Shown: piece after piece, positions 51,007 to 58,684 of the stretch | Numbering within the stretch: position 1 is the stretch's first letter | How the letters are laid out: every line of letters begins with the position of its first letter | Assembly (NCBI GenBank): GCA_017883205.1 | Contig: JADGNZ010000009.1 | Location: forward strand, 95,028-159,027 | DNA: 64,000 nt | Source: Thermoanaerobaculia bacterium | GTDB lineage: Bacteria > Acidobacteriota > Thermoanaerobaculia > Gp7-AA8 | Direction: 5' to 3' | Notes under the pieces: model-generated | Told to the model about the DNA's origin: nothing | Database searches by the model: none | The model's input: only the letters and a program-made list of their open reading frames with translations | Program-made: the position numbers and the translations under genes

Positions 51007-51810
51007 GTGAGCGTCGTCACCGAGAACGCGCCGTCAATCGCATCCCCGCGGAAAACCGCGCTCAGACCCCTGGCATTGCCAGCCGAACATGGCGGATGGT
51101 CGATGTTGTTCGAGCCGATCGTCCTCGGTCTCCTCGTCGCTCCCTCGCCCGCGGGAGCGCTGATCGCGGCCGCGGCAGTTCTTGCGTTCCTCGCAAGACA
51201 CCCGCTGAGACTCTTCGTGCAAGACATGCGGCGAAGGAGACGATACGCACGGACGGTGATCTGTGCGTGGCTCGCACTCGCGTATGCGGGAGCGTCAGCG
51301 ACAGCACTGTTCGCTGCAGTGACGATGAGCGGATCGCGCATCCTCCTGCCGCTCCTGGCCGGCGCGTTCCTGGCGTTGATTCAGTTCGCGCTCGACCTTC
51401 GTCAACGCGGCCGTTCGTTCGCTGCGGAGATCTGCGGCGCATGCGCCACTGCGACGACAGCCGCTGCCATCGCCGTGGCTTCACACCGGAGCTGGGAAGT
51501 GGCACTTGCATTAGCGCTCCTGGCCGCGTCGCTGACTCTTCCTGCGATCGTCTTCGTGCGAGCCGTCCTGCGCCGCGAGCGGCGAACGACGACGATGGTT
51601 CTGCACGGTGCCGCGGTCATCGGAGCGGCGATTCTCTGGCAACGCGGCCTGACACCTGCCGTCGCGATCGCCGTCATGGCAATGCTGCTCCTCCGCGCCG
51701 CGATCGGCCTACAAGCGAAAACAACCCCTGCGGCAAAGATCATCGGCATGCGCGAGGCCATCGCGGGCGCCGCGGCAGTCCTCATCATCGCAGCGGGCTA
51801 CATCTCGTAG
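51007..51810 (+). CDS. YwiC-like membrane protein
   Basis: From GTG 51007 the product is 267 residues with about eight hydrophobic segments. The N-terminal PAEHGGWSMLFEPIVLGLL matches the E-H-G-A-W-A-M-L signature of YwiC-like proteins. In Bacillus, ywiC lies near the nitrate respiration and fnr genes. I chose GTG 51007 because the upstream ATG at 50959 falls inside the ATGAC-N4-GTCAT operator and because the predicted +1 is at this GTG. No ribosome site is seen, in line with a leaderless transcript. Function of the family is not known. Confidence 0.7.
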   Translation: MSVVTENAPSIASPRKTALRPLALPAEHGGWSMLFEPIVLGLLVAPSPAGALIAAAAVLAFLARHPLRLFVQDMRRRRRYARTVICAWLALAYAGASATALFAAVTMSGSRILLPLLAGAFLALIQFALDLRQRGRSFAAEICGACATATTAAAIAVASHRSWEVALALALLAASLTLPAIVFVRAVLRRERRTTTMVLHGAAVIGAAILWQRGLTPAVAIAVMAMLLLRAAIGLQAKTTPAAKIIGMREAIAGAAAVLIIAAGYIS

Positions 51811-51936
51811 ACGCTGTGGCACTCCCATCAAATTCGTGACTGTGCGACGGAGGCTCTTTGTGGCGAAAATCTACCCGTCGTAGAAAATTCGCGCTTGCCT
51901 TTTGCACCATGTATCCTCGGGGCCTGAGGACCGATC

Positions 51937-52107
51937 ATGAGCGACGAAATCCGTGATGCCGCGCCCGACTGGGCATATAAATCGATCCCGGTATGGCAGT
52001 CGGTGATCGAGCTTGGCGAAAGCCTGCCGCCGGAAGTTTGGGACGCCGTTCCGACTGACCTCTCGGCGAACCTCGACCACTACCTGTACGGCAAACAGCG
52101 AGTGTGA
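51937..52107 (+). CDS. Small antitoxin-like protein upstream of a broken PIN toxin
   Basis: The 56-residue frame reads MSDEIRDAAPDWAYKSIPVW and ends in LDHYLYGKQRV, with its stop immediately before the ATG of the PIN gene (TGAATG). It is acidic and has a helical middle (VIELGESLPPEVWDAV). This is the usual place and size for the antitoxin of such a pair. I do not recognise its family. Confidence 0.6.
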   Translation: MSDEIRDAAPDWAYKSIPVWQSVIELGESLPPEVWDAVPTDLSANLDHYLYGKQRV

Positions 52108-52522
52108 ATGAAAAGCGTCTTCGCGGATGCGGGCTATTGGATTGCCCTCCTGAATCCGAGGGACATGCTGCACGCGAAGGCTCGTGATGTCTCCATCTCC
52201 CTCGGAACGTTTTCGGATCGTCACGAGCGAAATGGTGCTCACCGAGGTGCTCAATGCGTTTGCGAGCAGAGGAGAGTTGCTGCGCAAGGCAGCGTGCTCG
52301 CTTGTCGAGAGTGTCCGATTAGACATGACGTCGGAGATCGTGCCGATGACGAGCAGAGGGTTCGACCAAGGGCTGGAACGCTACCAGCGCCGCTCCGACA
52401 AGACCTGGGGCCTGACCGACTGCACCTCGTTTGTGATCATGGAACAGCACAGAATCAAGGCAGCGCTCAGCGGTGACCGAGACTTTCAGCAGGCGGGGTT
52501 CAAGGCGTTGCTGGTCGATTAG
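52108..52522 (+). pseudogene. PIN-domain toxin gene with a frameshift
   Basis: The first frame gives a good PIN start (MKSVFADAGYWIALLNPRD, then MLHAKARD) and then loses sense. From about 52184 the next frame (+1) carries on the same fold: RIVTSEMVLTEVLNAFASRGELL, GLTDCTSFVIM and AALSGDRDFQQAGF, ending in a normal stop. The shift lies near 52180. All catalytic acids would be present if the frames were joined. It is a broken gene, a sequencing error, or a rare frameshift-controlled toxin. Confidence 0.75.
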
Positions 52523-52591
52523 ACTCATGCCATTGCGCGTCGCGCTGGTCGAGAACGCTAGAGTGCGGTTGCCCCGGATTGAACGAGTCGA

Positions 52592-52655
52592 GTGACGCGC
52601 ATCACCACCCGGCATGACGGGCGTCATCAGTCGATGGTCACGGCAAAACTATCGT
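52592..52655 (+). promoter_or_regulatory. CRP/FNR-like tandem operator and -10 box of nifJ
   Basis: Dyad GTGACGCGCATCAC at 52592-52605 and perfect ATGAC-GGGC-GTCAT at 52614-52627 stand 22 bp apart. TATCGT at 52650 is 36 bp after the second box start. The nifJ ATG at 52663 is one base after the predicted +1, with no ribosome site, so the mRNA is probably leaderless. Confidence 0.78.
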
Positions 52656-52662
52656 TCTTGGC

Positions 52663-55600
52663 ATGACAGTCCTCGCCGAAAAACCGACGTCATTCGCCCC
52701 TTTGCCGCAACCAGCCAAACCGCTCGTCGCGATGATCGACGGCAACGAAGCCGCGGCTCGCGTGGCGTATGCGATGAGCGAGGTGATCGCCATCTATCCG
52801 ATCACGCCCGCTTCGAACATGGGTGAGTGGGCCGACGACTGGGCGGCGCAGAAGCGGCCGAATCTCTGGGGCACCGTCCCGAGCGTCGTGGAGATGGAGA
52901 GCGAAGCGGGAGCGGCGGGAGCGGTTCACGGCGCGCTGCAGACGGGATCGCTGGCGACGACGTTCACTGCGTCGCAGGGATTGCTGCTCATGATTCCGAA
53001 CATGTACAAGATCGCCGGCGAACTGACGCCGGCTGTCTTTCACGTCGCGGCGCGGTCGCTGGCCACGCACGCGCTCTCGATCTTCGGCGATCACAGCGAC
53101 GTGATGGCGGCGCGCGGCACGGGATGGGCGATGCTCTGCTCGGCCAGCGCGCAGGAGGCGCACGACCTCGCCCTCATCGCGCACGCGGCGACGTTGGAGT
53201 GCCGCATCCCGTTCCTTCACTTCTTCGACGGATTTCGCACCTCGCACGAGATGGCGAAAGTGACACTGCTGAACGACGATCAGCTGCGCTCGATGATCGA
53301 CCTCGAGCTCGTCTTCGATCACCGTTCGCGCGCTCTCACGCCCGACCATCCGGTCATGCGCGGCACCGCGCAGAATCCTGACGTCTTCTTTCAGTCGCGC
53401 GAGCGGGCCAACCAGTTCTACACCGAGTGTCCCACGATCGTCGCGGAGACGATGGAGCGTTTCGCGAAGCGCACGGGCCGCCGTTACGCGCCGTACGAGT
53501 ACCACGGCTCACCCGATGCCGAGCGCGTGATCGTGGCCATGGGATCGGCGTGCGAGACGATCGGCGAAACGGTCAATGCGCTGAACGCGTCAGGCGAAAA
53601 CGTCGGCGTCGTCAACGTGCGGCTCTTCCGTCCGTTCGACGTCGCGCGCTTCGTGCGTTCGCTGCCGGCGAGCGTTCGGGCGATTGCCGTTCTCGATCGC
53701 ACCAAAGAACCGGGAAGCGCCGGTGAGCCGCTCTACCTCGACGTCGTCACCGCGCTGCACGAGGCCGGCCGCCGCATCCCGACCGTCATCGGTGGCCGCT
53801 TCGGTCTCTCCTCGAAGGAATTCACGCCGGCGATGGCCAACGGCGTCTTCGACGAACTAAACGCCGCGCATCCCCGCCAGCACTTCACCGTCGGCATCCA
53901 CGACGACGTCACCGGGCTGAGCATCGCCTTCGATCCGTCGTTCACCGTCGAGCGCGACGATGTGGTGCGCGCGATGTTTTACGGGCTCGGCTCCGACGGA
54001 ACGGTCGGCGCAAACAAGAACAGTTGCAAGATCATCGGCGACACCGGCCGTTACGCGCAGGGCTATTTCGTGTACGACTCGAAGAAGGCCGGCGCGGTGA
54101 CCGTTTCGCACCTCCGCTTCGGGCCCGATCCGATCCACGCACCGTACTTGATCGATCGCGCCTCACTTGTAGCTTGCCATCAGGCCTCGCTCATGCAGCG
54201 GAACGACGTGCTCAAGAATCTGGCTCACGGTGGCACGTTCCTGCTCAATGCTCCGATCACCTCTTCCGATGAGCTGCCCGTGCACATCCGCACCACGCTC
54301 GCGGAAAAAGAGGCGCGGCTTTTCGTGATCGATGCCACGCGCGTGGCGCGCGAGTCGGGCATGGGCAACCGCATCAACACGATCATGCAGGTGGCCTTCT
54401 TTGCCTGCGCCAACGTGATGCCGTTCGATGAGGCGCTCGACGCGATCTGCAACGCCGTGCGGAAGACCTATGCGCGCAAAGGCGAAGCGGTCGTTCAGAA
54501 GAACCTGAAGGCGATCGACGCCACGCTGGCGAATCTGCACGAGATCGCCGTCAGCTCTATTGCCGCCATCACCACGGGTCGCATCGACCACGTTCATGCC
54601 CCCGAGTTCGTGCGCGACGTGCTCTTCGAGATCATCGCCGGGCGCGGCGACGACCTGCCGGTCAGCGCCATGCCATGCGACGGCACCTTCCCCACCGCAA
54701 CGGCGCAGTACGAGAAACGCAATCTCGCGCAGGAGATCCCGGCGTGGGAGGCTGCGGCCTGCATTCAGTGCGGCAAGTGCGCGATGGTCTGTCCGCACGC
54801 CGCGATCCGCATCAAGGCCTACGATCCCAGTATCCTCGAGACGAAGCCGGCGACGTTCAAATCGCTGACGCCGATGCACAAGGATTGGGCAGGTCTAGCG
54901 TACACGATTCAAGTCGCCCCCGAAGACTGCACCGGCTGCCAGATCTGCGTCGATGTTTGTCCGGCGCGCAGCAAAACGAACCCCGAGCACATGGCTCTGG
55001 AGATGCAACCGCAGGCTCCCCTGCTCGAGTCCGAGCGCGCCAACTGGGACTTCTTCCTCGGCATACCCGAGCGCGACCGCCGCTCGATCACGCCGGGACT
55101 CATCCGCCATCAACAACTGCAGCAGCCGCTGTTCGAGTTCTCGGGCGCCTGCGCCGGCTGCGGCGAAACGCCGTACCTGAAGCTGATGTCCCAGCTCTTC
55201 GGCGACCGCGCCGTCGTCGCGAACGCCACCGGCTGTTCGTCGATCTTCGGCGGCAATCTGCCGACGACGCCGTGGTCGAAGAATGCCGAGGGGCGCGGAC
55301 CGGCGTGGGCGAACTCCCTCTTCGAAGACAACGCCGAATTCGGACTCGGCTTCCGCCTTTCGCTCGACAAGCAGCGCGAGTATGGTATCGAGATCCTCAA
55401 GCGTCTCGCGCCTGTGCTCGGCGACACCTTCTGCGACGCGATCATCAACTGCGCGCAGAAGAACGAGGTCGAGATCTTCGAGCAGCGCCAGCGCGTCGAG
55501 CTGCTCAAAATCCGCCTGCGCCGCATGGAGCTCTCGATGCGCATGCACAAGCTCGACAGCACGGACGAGCAGCAACTCCTGGCCATCGCCGACGCGCTGG

Positions 55601-56265
55601 TGAAGAAGAGCGTCTGGATCGTCGGCGGCGACGGTTGGGCGTACGACATCGGATTCGGCGGGCTCGATCACGTGCTCGCCAGCGGACGCAACGTCAACAT
55701 CCTCGTGCTCGATACCGAGGTGTATTCGAATACGGGCGGGCAGATGTCGAAGGCGACGCCGCGCGGTGCCACCGCACGCTTTGCCGCCGCCGGCAAACCC
55801 TCCGCGAAGAAAGACCTCGGCTTGATGGCGATGACGTACGGCAACGCCTACGTGGCCAGCGTGGCCATGGGCGCACGCGACGAGCACACGCTCAAGACGT
55901 TCATCGAAGCCGAGGCGTATGACGGGCCGTCGCTCATCATCGCGTACAGCCACTGCATCTCCCACGGCATCGACATGACGACGGCATTGCAGCATCAGAA
56001 GTCGATCGTCGAATCGGGCCAGTGGCTGCTGTATCGATTCAATCCCGATCGCGCCGCGCGCGGCGAGAACGCGCTGCAACTCGACTCCCGCGCGATCAAG
56101 CGCCCCGTCGAGGAGTTCATGAAGACGGAGAACCGCTTCCACGATCTCAGCGCCGCGAGTACGGCGGCCGTGCAACACGACGTCGACGCCCGCTGGCGGA
56201 TGTATTCGTACCTCAGCTCCATGCAGCCCGCACCGGCGGCGGCTCCGGAACCTGGGAAAGGATGA
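52663..56265 (+). CDS. nifJ: Pyruvate:ferredoxin (flavodoxin) oxidoreductase
   Basis: The 1200-residue single-chain enzyme converts pyruvate and CoA to acetyl-CoA, CO2 and reduced ferredoxin. Its order is the normal one: a pyrimidine-binding domain with the start GNEAAARVAYAMSEVIAIYPITP, a CoA-binding part, then two 4Fe-4S motifs (CIQCGKCAMVC from about 700 and CTGCQICVDVC from about 756). A third Cys set follows (ACAGCGE from about 829). The TPP-binding end has GGDGWAYDIGFGG and NTGGQ. Length is typical of NifJ. It opens a plus-strand operon. The promoter has a CRP/FNR-like tandem operator, which points to anaerobic control. Confidence 0.95.
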   Translation: MTVLAEKPTSFAPLPQPAKPLVAMIDGNEAAARVAYAMSEVIAIYPITPASNMGEWADDWAAQKRPNLWGTVPSVVEMESEAGAAGAVHGALQTGSLATTFTASQGLLLMIPNMYKIAGELTPAVFHVAARSLATHALSIFGDHSDVMAARGTGWAMLCSASAQEAHDLALIAHAATLECRIPFLHFFDGFRTSHEMAKVTLLNDDQLRSMIDLELVFDHRSRALTPDHPVMRGTAQNPDVFFQSRERANQFYTECPTIVAETMERFAKRTGRRYAPYEYHGSPDAERVIVAMGSACETIGETVNALNASGENVGVVNVRLFRPFDVARFVRSLPASVRAIAVLDRTKEPGSAGEPLYLDVVTALHEAGRRIPTVIGGRFGLSSKEFTPAMANGVFDELNAAHPRQHFTVGIHDDVTGLSIAFDPSFTVERDDVVRAMFYGLGSDGTVGANKNSCKIIGDTGRYAQGYFVYDSKKAGAVTVSHLRFGPDPIHAPYLIDRASLVACHQASLMQRNDVLKNLAHGGTFLLNAPITSSDELPVHIRTTLAEKEARLFVIDATRVARESGMGNRINTIMQVAFFACANVMPFDEALDAICNAVRKTYARKGEAVVQKNLKAIDATLANLHEIAVSSIAAITTGRIDHVHAPEFVRDVLFEIIAGRGDDLPVSAMPCDGTFPTATAQYEKRNLAQEIPAWEAAACIQCGKCAMVCPHAAIRIKAYDPSILETKPATFKSLTPMHKDWAGLAYTIQVAPEDCTGCQICVDVCPARSKTNPEHMALEMQPQAPLLESERANWDFFLGIPERDRRSITPGLIRHQQLQQPLFEFSGACAGCGETPYLKLMSQLFGDRAVVANATGCSSIFGGNLPTTPWSKNAEGRGPAWANSLFEDNAEFGLGFRLSLDKQREYGIEILKRLAPVLGDTFCDAIINCAQKNEVEIFEQRQRVELLKIRLRRMELSMRMHKLDSTDEQQLLAIADALVKKSVWIVGGDGWAYDIGFGGLDHVLASGRNVNILVLDTEVYSNTGGQMSKATPRGATARFAAAGKPSAKKDLGLMAMTYGNAYVASVAMGARDEHTLKTFIEAEAYDGPSLIIAYSHCISHGIDMTTALQHQKSIVESGQWLLYRFNPDRAARGENALQLDSRAIKRPVEEFMKTENRFHDLSAASTAAVQHDVDARWRMYSYLSSMQPAPAAAPEPGKG

Positions 56266-56876
56266 GGATCTCGATCTTTGCCGGTGATGTGAGCGATGCG
56301 CCTGCCGAGGCGCTCTGCACATCGACGAACCCCAGGCTGTCGCTGGTGATGGGGACCGGCGCATCGATTCGCGGCCGCGGAGGATTCGAGATTCTCCGCG
56401 CGTGCGAAGCGATCGTCCAAGCGGAACTTGTGCGTACCGGAATCCACGGACTGAGCGCCGGCTCCGTGCACATGACCACTGCCGGACAACTTTCCGCGAA
56501 GGCGGTCATCCACTGCGTCGCCAGCGATGCCGCGCATCATTCATCGGCCGCAATCATTCGCAGTTGCGTGAAAAACGCTCTCGCCGCAGCGGACGCGGCG
56601 GGTTGCACGAGCATCGCCATGCCGCTGTTCGGCACCGGCCACGCGCACTTCAAGACCGATCAGGCGTTGGCAGCGATCGCGGACGCGCTTCGTGATGCCG
56701 TGACCAAGGTCCGCCACGTTCTCCTGGTCGTCCGCGACCCCGACTACGTGAGCGATGCGGTTCAAATCATGGAGCGGCTCATTCCGGGATGCGACGTGGA
56801 CGTGCAACGAGGACCGGCTGAAAACAGCGAGCGCCCGAGCCTCTGGTCGAGTTGGAGTGAGCGCGATGAGCTCTAA
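56262..56876 (+). CDS. Macro-domain protein
   Basis: The 204-residue protein starts at an ATG that overlaps the nifJ stop (ATGA). It has the macro-domain layout: IFAGDVSDAPAEALCTSTNP, GTGASIRGRGGFEIL, and GCTSIAMPLFGTGHAHF near the second ribose loop, then helices. Macro domains bind ADP-ribose or O-acetyl-ADP-ribose. The usual N-A-A-N loop is replaced by C-T-S-T-N-P, so it may bind a ligand without hydrolysing it. Its link to acetyl-CoA formation by NifJ is suggestive but unproven. Confidence 0.78.
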   Translation: MRISIFAGDVSDAPAEALCTSTNPRLSLVMGTGASIRGRGGFEILRACEAIVQAELVRTGIHGLSAGSVHMTTAGQLSAKAVIHCVASDAAHHSSAAIIRSCVKNALAAADAAGCTSIAMPLFGTGHAHFKTDQALAAIADALRDAVTKVRHVLLVVRDPDYVSDAVQIMERLIPGCDVDVQRGPAENSERPSLWSSWSERDEL

Positions 56877-56911
56877 GACTCGCAGACAGCAGATGCCCTC
56901 GGGAGGATGCG

Positions 56912-57673
56912 ATGCACGTCACGTCTGTTAGTGACCCGATTCCTTCTGCCGCACGCCTCGCTGCAGCTATGGTTCGACGACCTATGAATCCAGACGCCTC
57001 CGCGGTCCTGGCCGCCGCGGTCACCGAAGAGTTGCGGTGGGATCCGCTCGTCGATGTGGAAAGGATCAACGTCTCCGCTGACGACTCGAGAATCATTCTT
57101 CACGGCGTCGTGCGAACCTACGCGCAAAAGTGCCGCGCCGGCAGAATCGCACGCGAGATCCGCGGCGTCGTCGATGTGAAGAACGAGCTGGATGTGCGGC
57201 TGGCCATCGGAAGCTATCGGACGGATGATGGCCTCGAACGGCTGGCAGCCAGCATCATGCAGAATCACAGCGCTCTTTGCGATCCGCTGCCGCGCGTCAC
57301 CGCCCACGATGGATGGCTGACACTGGCAGGAGTCGTGACGGCCGAGGCGCAGAAGCGTGCGGCCGAGGATGCGCTCCGCGATCTCACCGGCATTCGCGGT
57401 ATCGCCAACTGCATCGAAGTCGCTCCGCGTGCGGAGGATGCCGGTGACGCCGGAACGTTCCGCGCTGCCGTCCGGCGGCGCGGAAAGCTGGGCGTGAAAG
57501 AGCTGAAGGTCGAGGTCAACGGAGGAGCGATCGCCATCGACGCAAAAGTCACCTCCTGCGCCGAGCGCGACGCATTGATCGAGCTGGCGGCCTGCAGGCG
57601 AGGTATCGTAAGCGTCGAGGATCGTGTCATCGTGCAACCAGTTCCGACCCAGCCAAACCCGCGGACATCATGA
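56912..57673 (+). CDS. Triple BON-domain protein
   Basis: The 253-residue protein carries three BON-like domains (about 35-100, 105-170 and 180-245), each with an L-x-x-G-x-V-x-x-x-x-x-K/R-x-x-A pattern (for example IILHGVVRTYAQKCRAGRIAR and LTLAGVVTAEAQKRAAEDALRD). The third is divergent and keeps mainly the strand pattern. BON domains bind membranes or phospholipid, and cytoplasmic members occur in stress loci. There is no signal peptide. The stop overlaps the start of the rhodanese gene (ATGA), so they are translationally coupled. Confidence 0.8.
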   Translation: MHVTSVSDPIPSAARLAAAMVRRPMNPDASAVLAAAVTEELRWDPLVDVERINVSADDSRIILHGVVRTYAQKCRAGRIAREIRGVVDVKNELDVRLAIGSYRTDDGLERLAASIMQNHSALCDPLPRVTAHDGWLTLAGVVTAEAQKRAAEDALRDLTGIRGIANCIEVAPRAEDAGDAGTFRAAVRRRGKLGVKELKVEVNGGAIAIDAKVTSCAERDALIELAACRRGIVSVEDRVIVQPVPTQPNPRTS

Positions 57674-58182
57674 ACAAAAGAACCGTAGCGATTGCAGGCA
57701 TCAGTTTGATTGCCATTCTCCTCGCTGGGTATGCAGCGACGCGCAGCCCTGCCGTGACCGCGCCCGATGTGCCTGTGGCCGCCAGCACCACCGTGGCAGC
57801 ACCGGCGGCGGCACCGGTGAAAGAGGCGGGGGTTCCGACGAGCGCCTCTCTCAAAGCGATCCCGCGCATCGACGCAACCACGCTGCACGATCGGATGGGG
57901 CGCGGCGAAGTCGTCGTCATTGACGTGCGCGATATCGATTCCTACACTGCTTCGCACATCGCCGGCGCGATGCACATCCCCTTGTCCCGCATCGAAGGAG
58001 AGATTCCTTATCTCAAGGGCTCAAAACCGATTGTCACGTACTGTACGTGACCCGACGAAGAGTCGAGCGCCGGTGCGGCGTTCTATTTGAGAAAAGCTGG
58101 AATCGAAGCCTCGGCACTGGCCGGCGGACTCGATTCGTGGAAAACAGCCGGCTTCGCAATTCGCGAAGGCCGAGAACCGTAG
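57670..58182 (+). CDS. Rhodanese-like selenoprotein with in-frame TGA (selenocysteine at residue 127)
   Basis: The 170-residue protein has an N-terminal membrane anchor or signal (VAIAGISLIAILLAGYAA), a low-complexity Ala/Pro linker and a rhodanese domain (about 68-165): VVVIDVRDIDSYTASHIAGAMHIP, IVTYCT, then TGA at 58048-58050, then PDEESSAGAAFYLRKAG and LAGGLDSWKTAGF, ending at TAG. Reading through TGA gives C-T-U-P-D-E-E. In Cys-containing relatives of this branch I recall the loop Y-C-x-C-P-N/D-E, so Sec falls on a known Cys position. A SECIS-like hairpin follows the TGA and selA is present in the window. Without readthrough the product would stop at residue 126 before the last helices. 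It overlaps the BON gene by 4 bases. Confidence 0.82.
58048..58083 (+). promoter_or_regulatory. Sec TGA and SECIS-like hairpin
   Basis: TGA at 58048-58050 is followed 14 nt later by GAGCGCC (58065-58071), loop GGTGC (58072-58076) and GGCGTTC (58077-58083). This forms a 7-bp stem with one G-U pair. Bacterial SECIS elements sit just after the UGA and have a G at the start of a small apical loop; the E. coli fdhF loop starts GGU, as here. Confidence 0.72.
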
Positions 58183-58201
58183 TGTTGTCTTACAAAGGAG
58201 A

Positions 58202-58516
58202 ATGAGTTTGATCAACATGAAAAAGACATTGACCTGCTCCCTGCTGTTCGCTCTCGCACTGCCGGCCGTCGCTCTCGCCGACGGCGCCGCGATCTACAAA
58301 ACGAAATGCACGCCTTGCCACGGCGCAGACGGCAGCGGCCAGACGCCTGTCGGCAAGAACCTCAAGGTGCGCGACCTCCGCTCCCCGGAAGTCCAGAAGC
58401 TGACCGACGCCGACATCACGAAAGTCCTCACCGACGGCAAAGGCAAAATGCCAAAGAGCAAGCTCGAAGCCGCCGACATCAAGTCGGTCATCGCGTACAT
58501 CCGCACGCTGAAGTAG
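58202..58516 (+). CDS. Small periplasmic monohaem cytochrome c, second paralogue
   Basis: The 104-residue protein has a signal peptide (LLFALALPAVALAD), one haem motif CTPCH followed by GADGSGQTPVGKN, and a methionine ligand in GKGKMPKSK. It shares the RDLRSPxVQKLTDADxTKV segment with the cytochrome encoded at 46992-47312. A ribosome site AAGGAG stands only 2 bp before ATG 58202, so ATG 58217 may be used instead. It ends the nifJ cluster and would connect the rhodanese or its neighbours to the respiratory chain. Confidence 0.85.
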   Translation: MSLINMKKTLTCSLLFALALPAVALADGAAIYKTKCTPCHGADGSGQTPVGKNLKVRDLRSPEVQKLTDADITKVLTDGKGKMPKSKLEAADIKSVIAYIRTLK

Positions 58517-58682
58517 GGGGTGTGGGGAGTGGGGGGTCGGGGGTGGGAGAAGACGAGCTTCCATCAGACTCTTGCGCTTCCGGATTGTGACGGCAGGGCG
58601 GCGAACACGATTCCCGCCCTGCCGGTGAGACGCTCTGCGGGTTCGTGAGAAAAACCGTTTCACGCGGAGGACGCGGAGAAAC
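58511..58682. repeat. Half elements of the GGGTGTCGG and CGCGGAG repeat families
   Basis: A G-rich run (GGGGGTGTGGGGAGTGGGGG) follows the cytochrome stop. Near 58650 is a single arm, CCGTTTCACGCGGAGGACGC. No matching second arms are seen nearby, so these are probably eroded copies. Confidence 0.5.
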
Positions 58683-58684
58683 CC

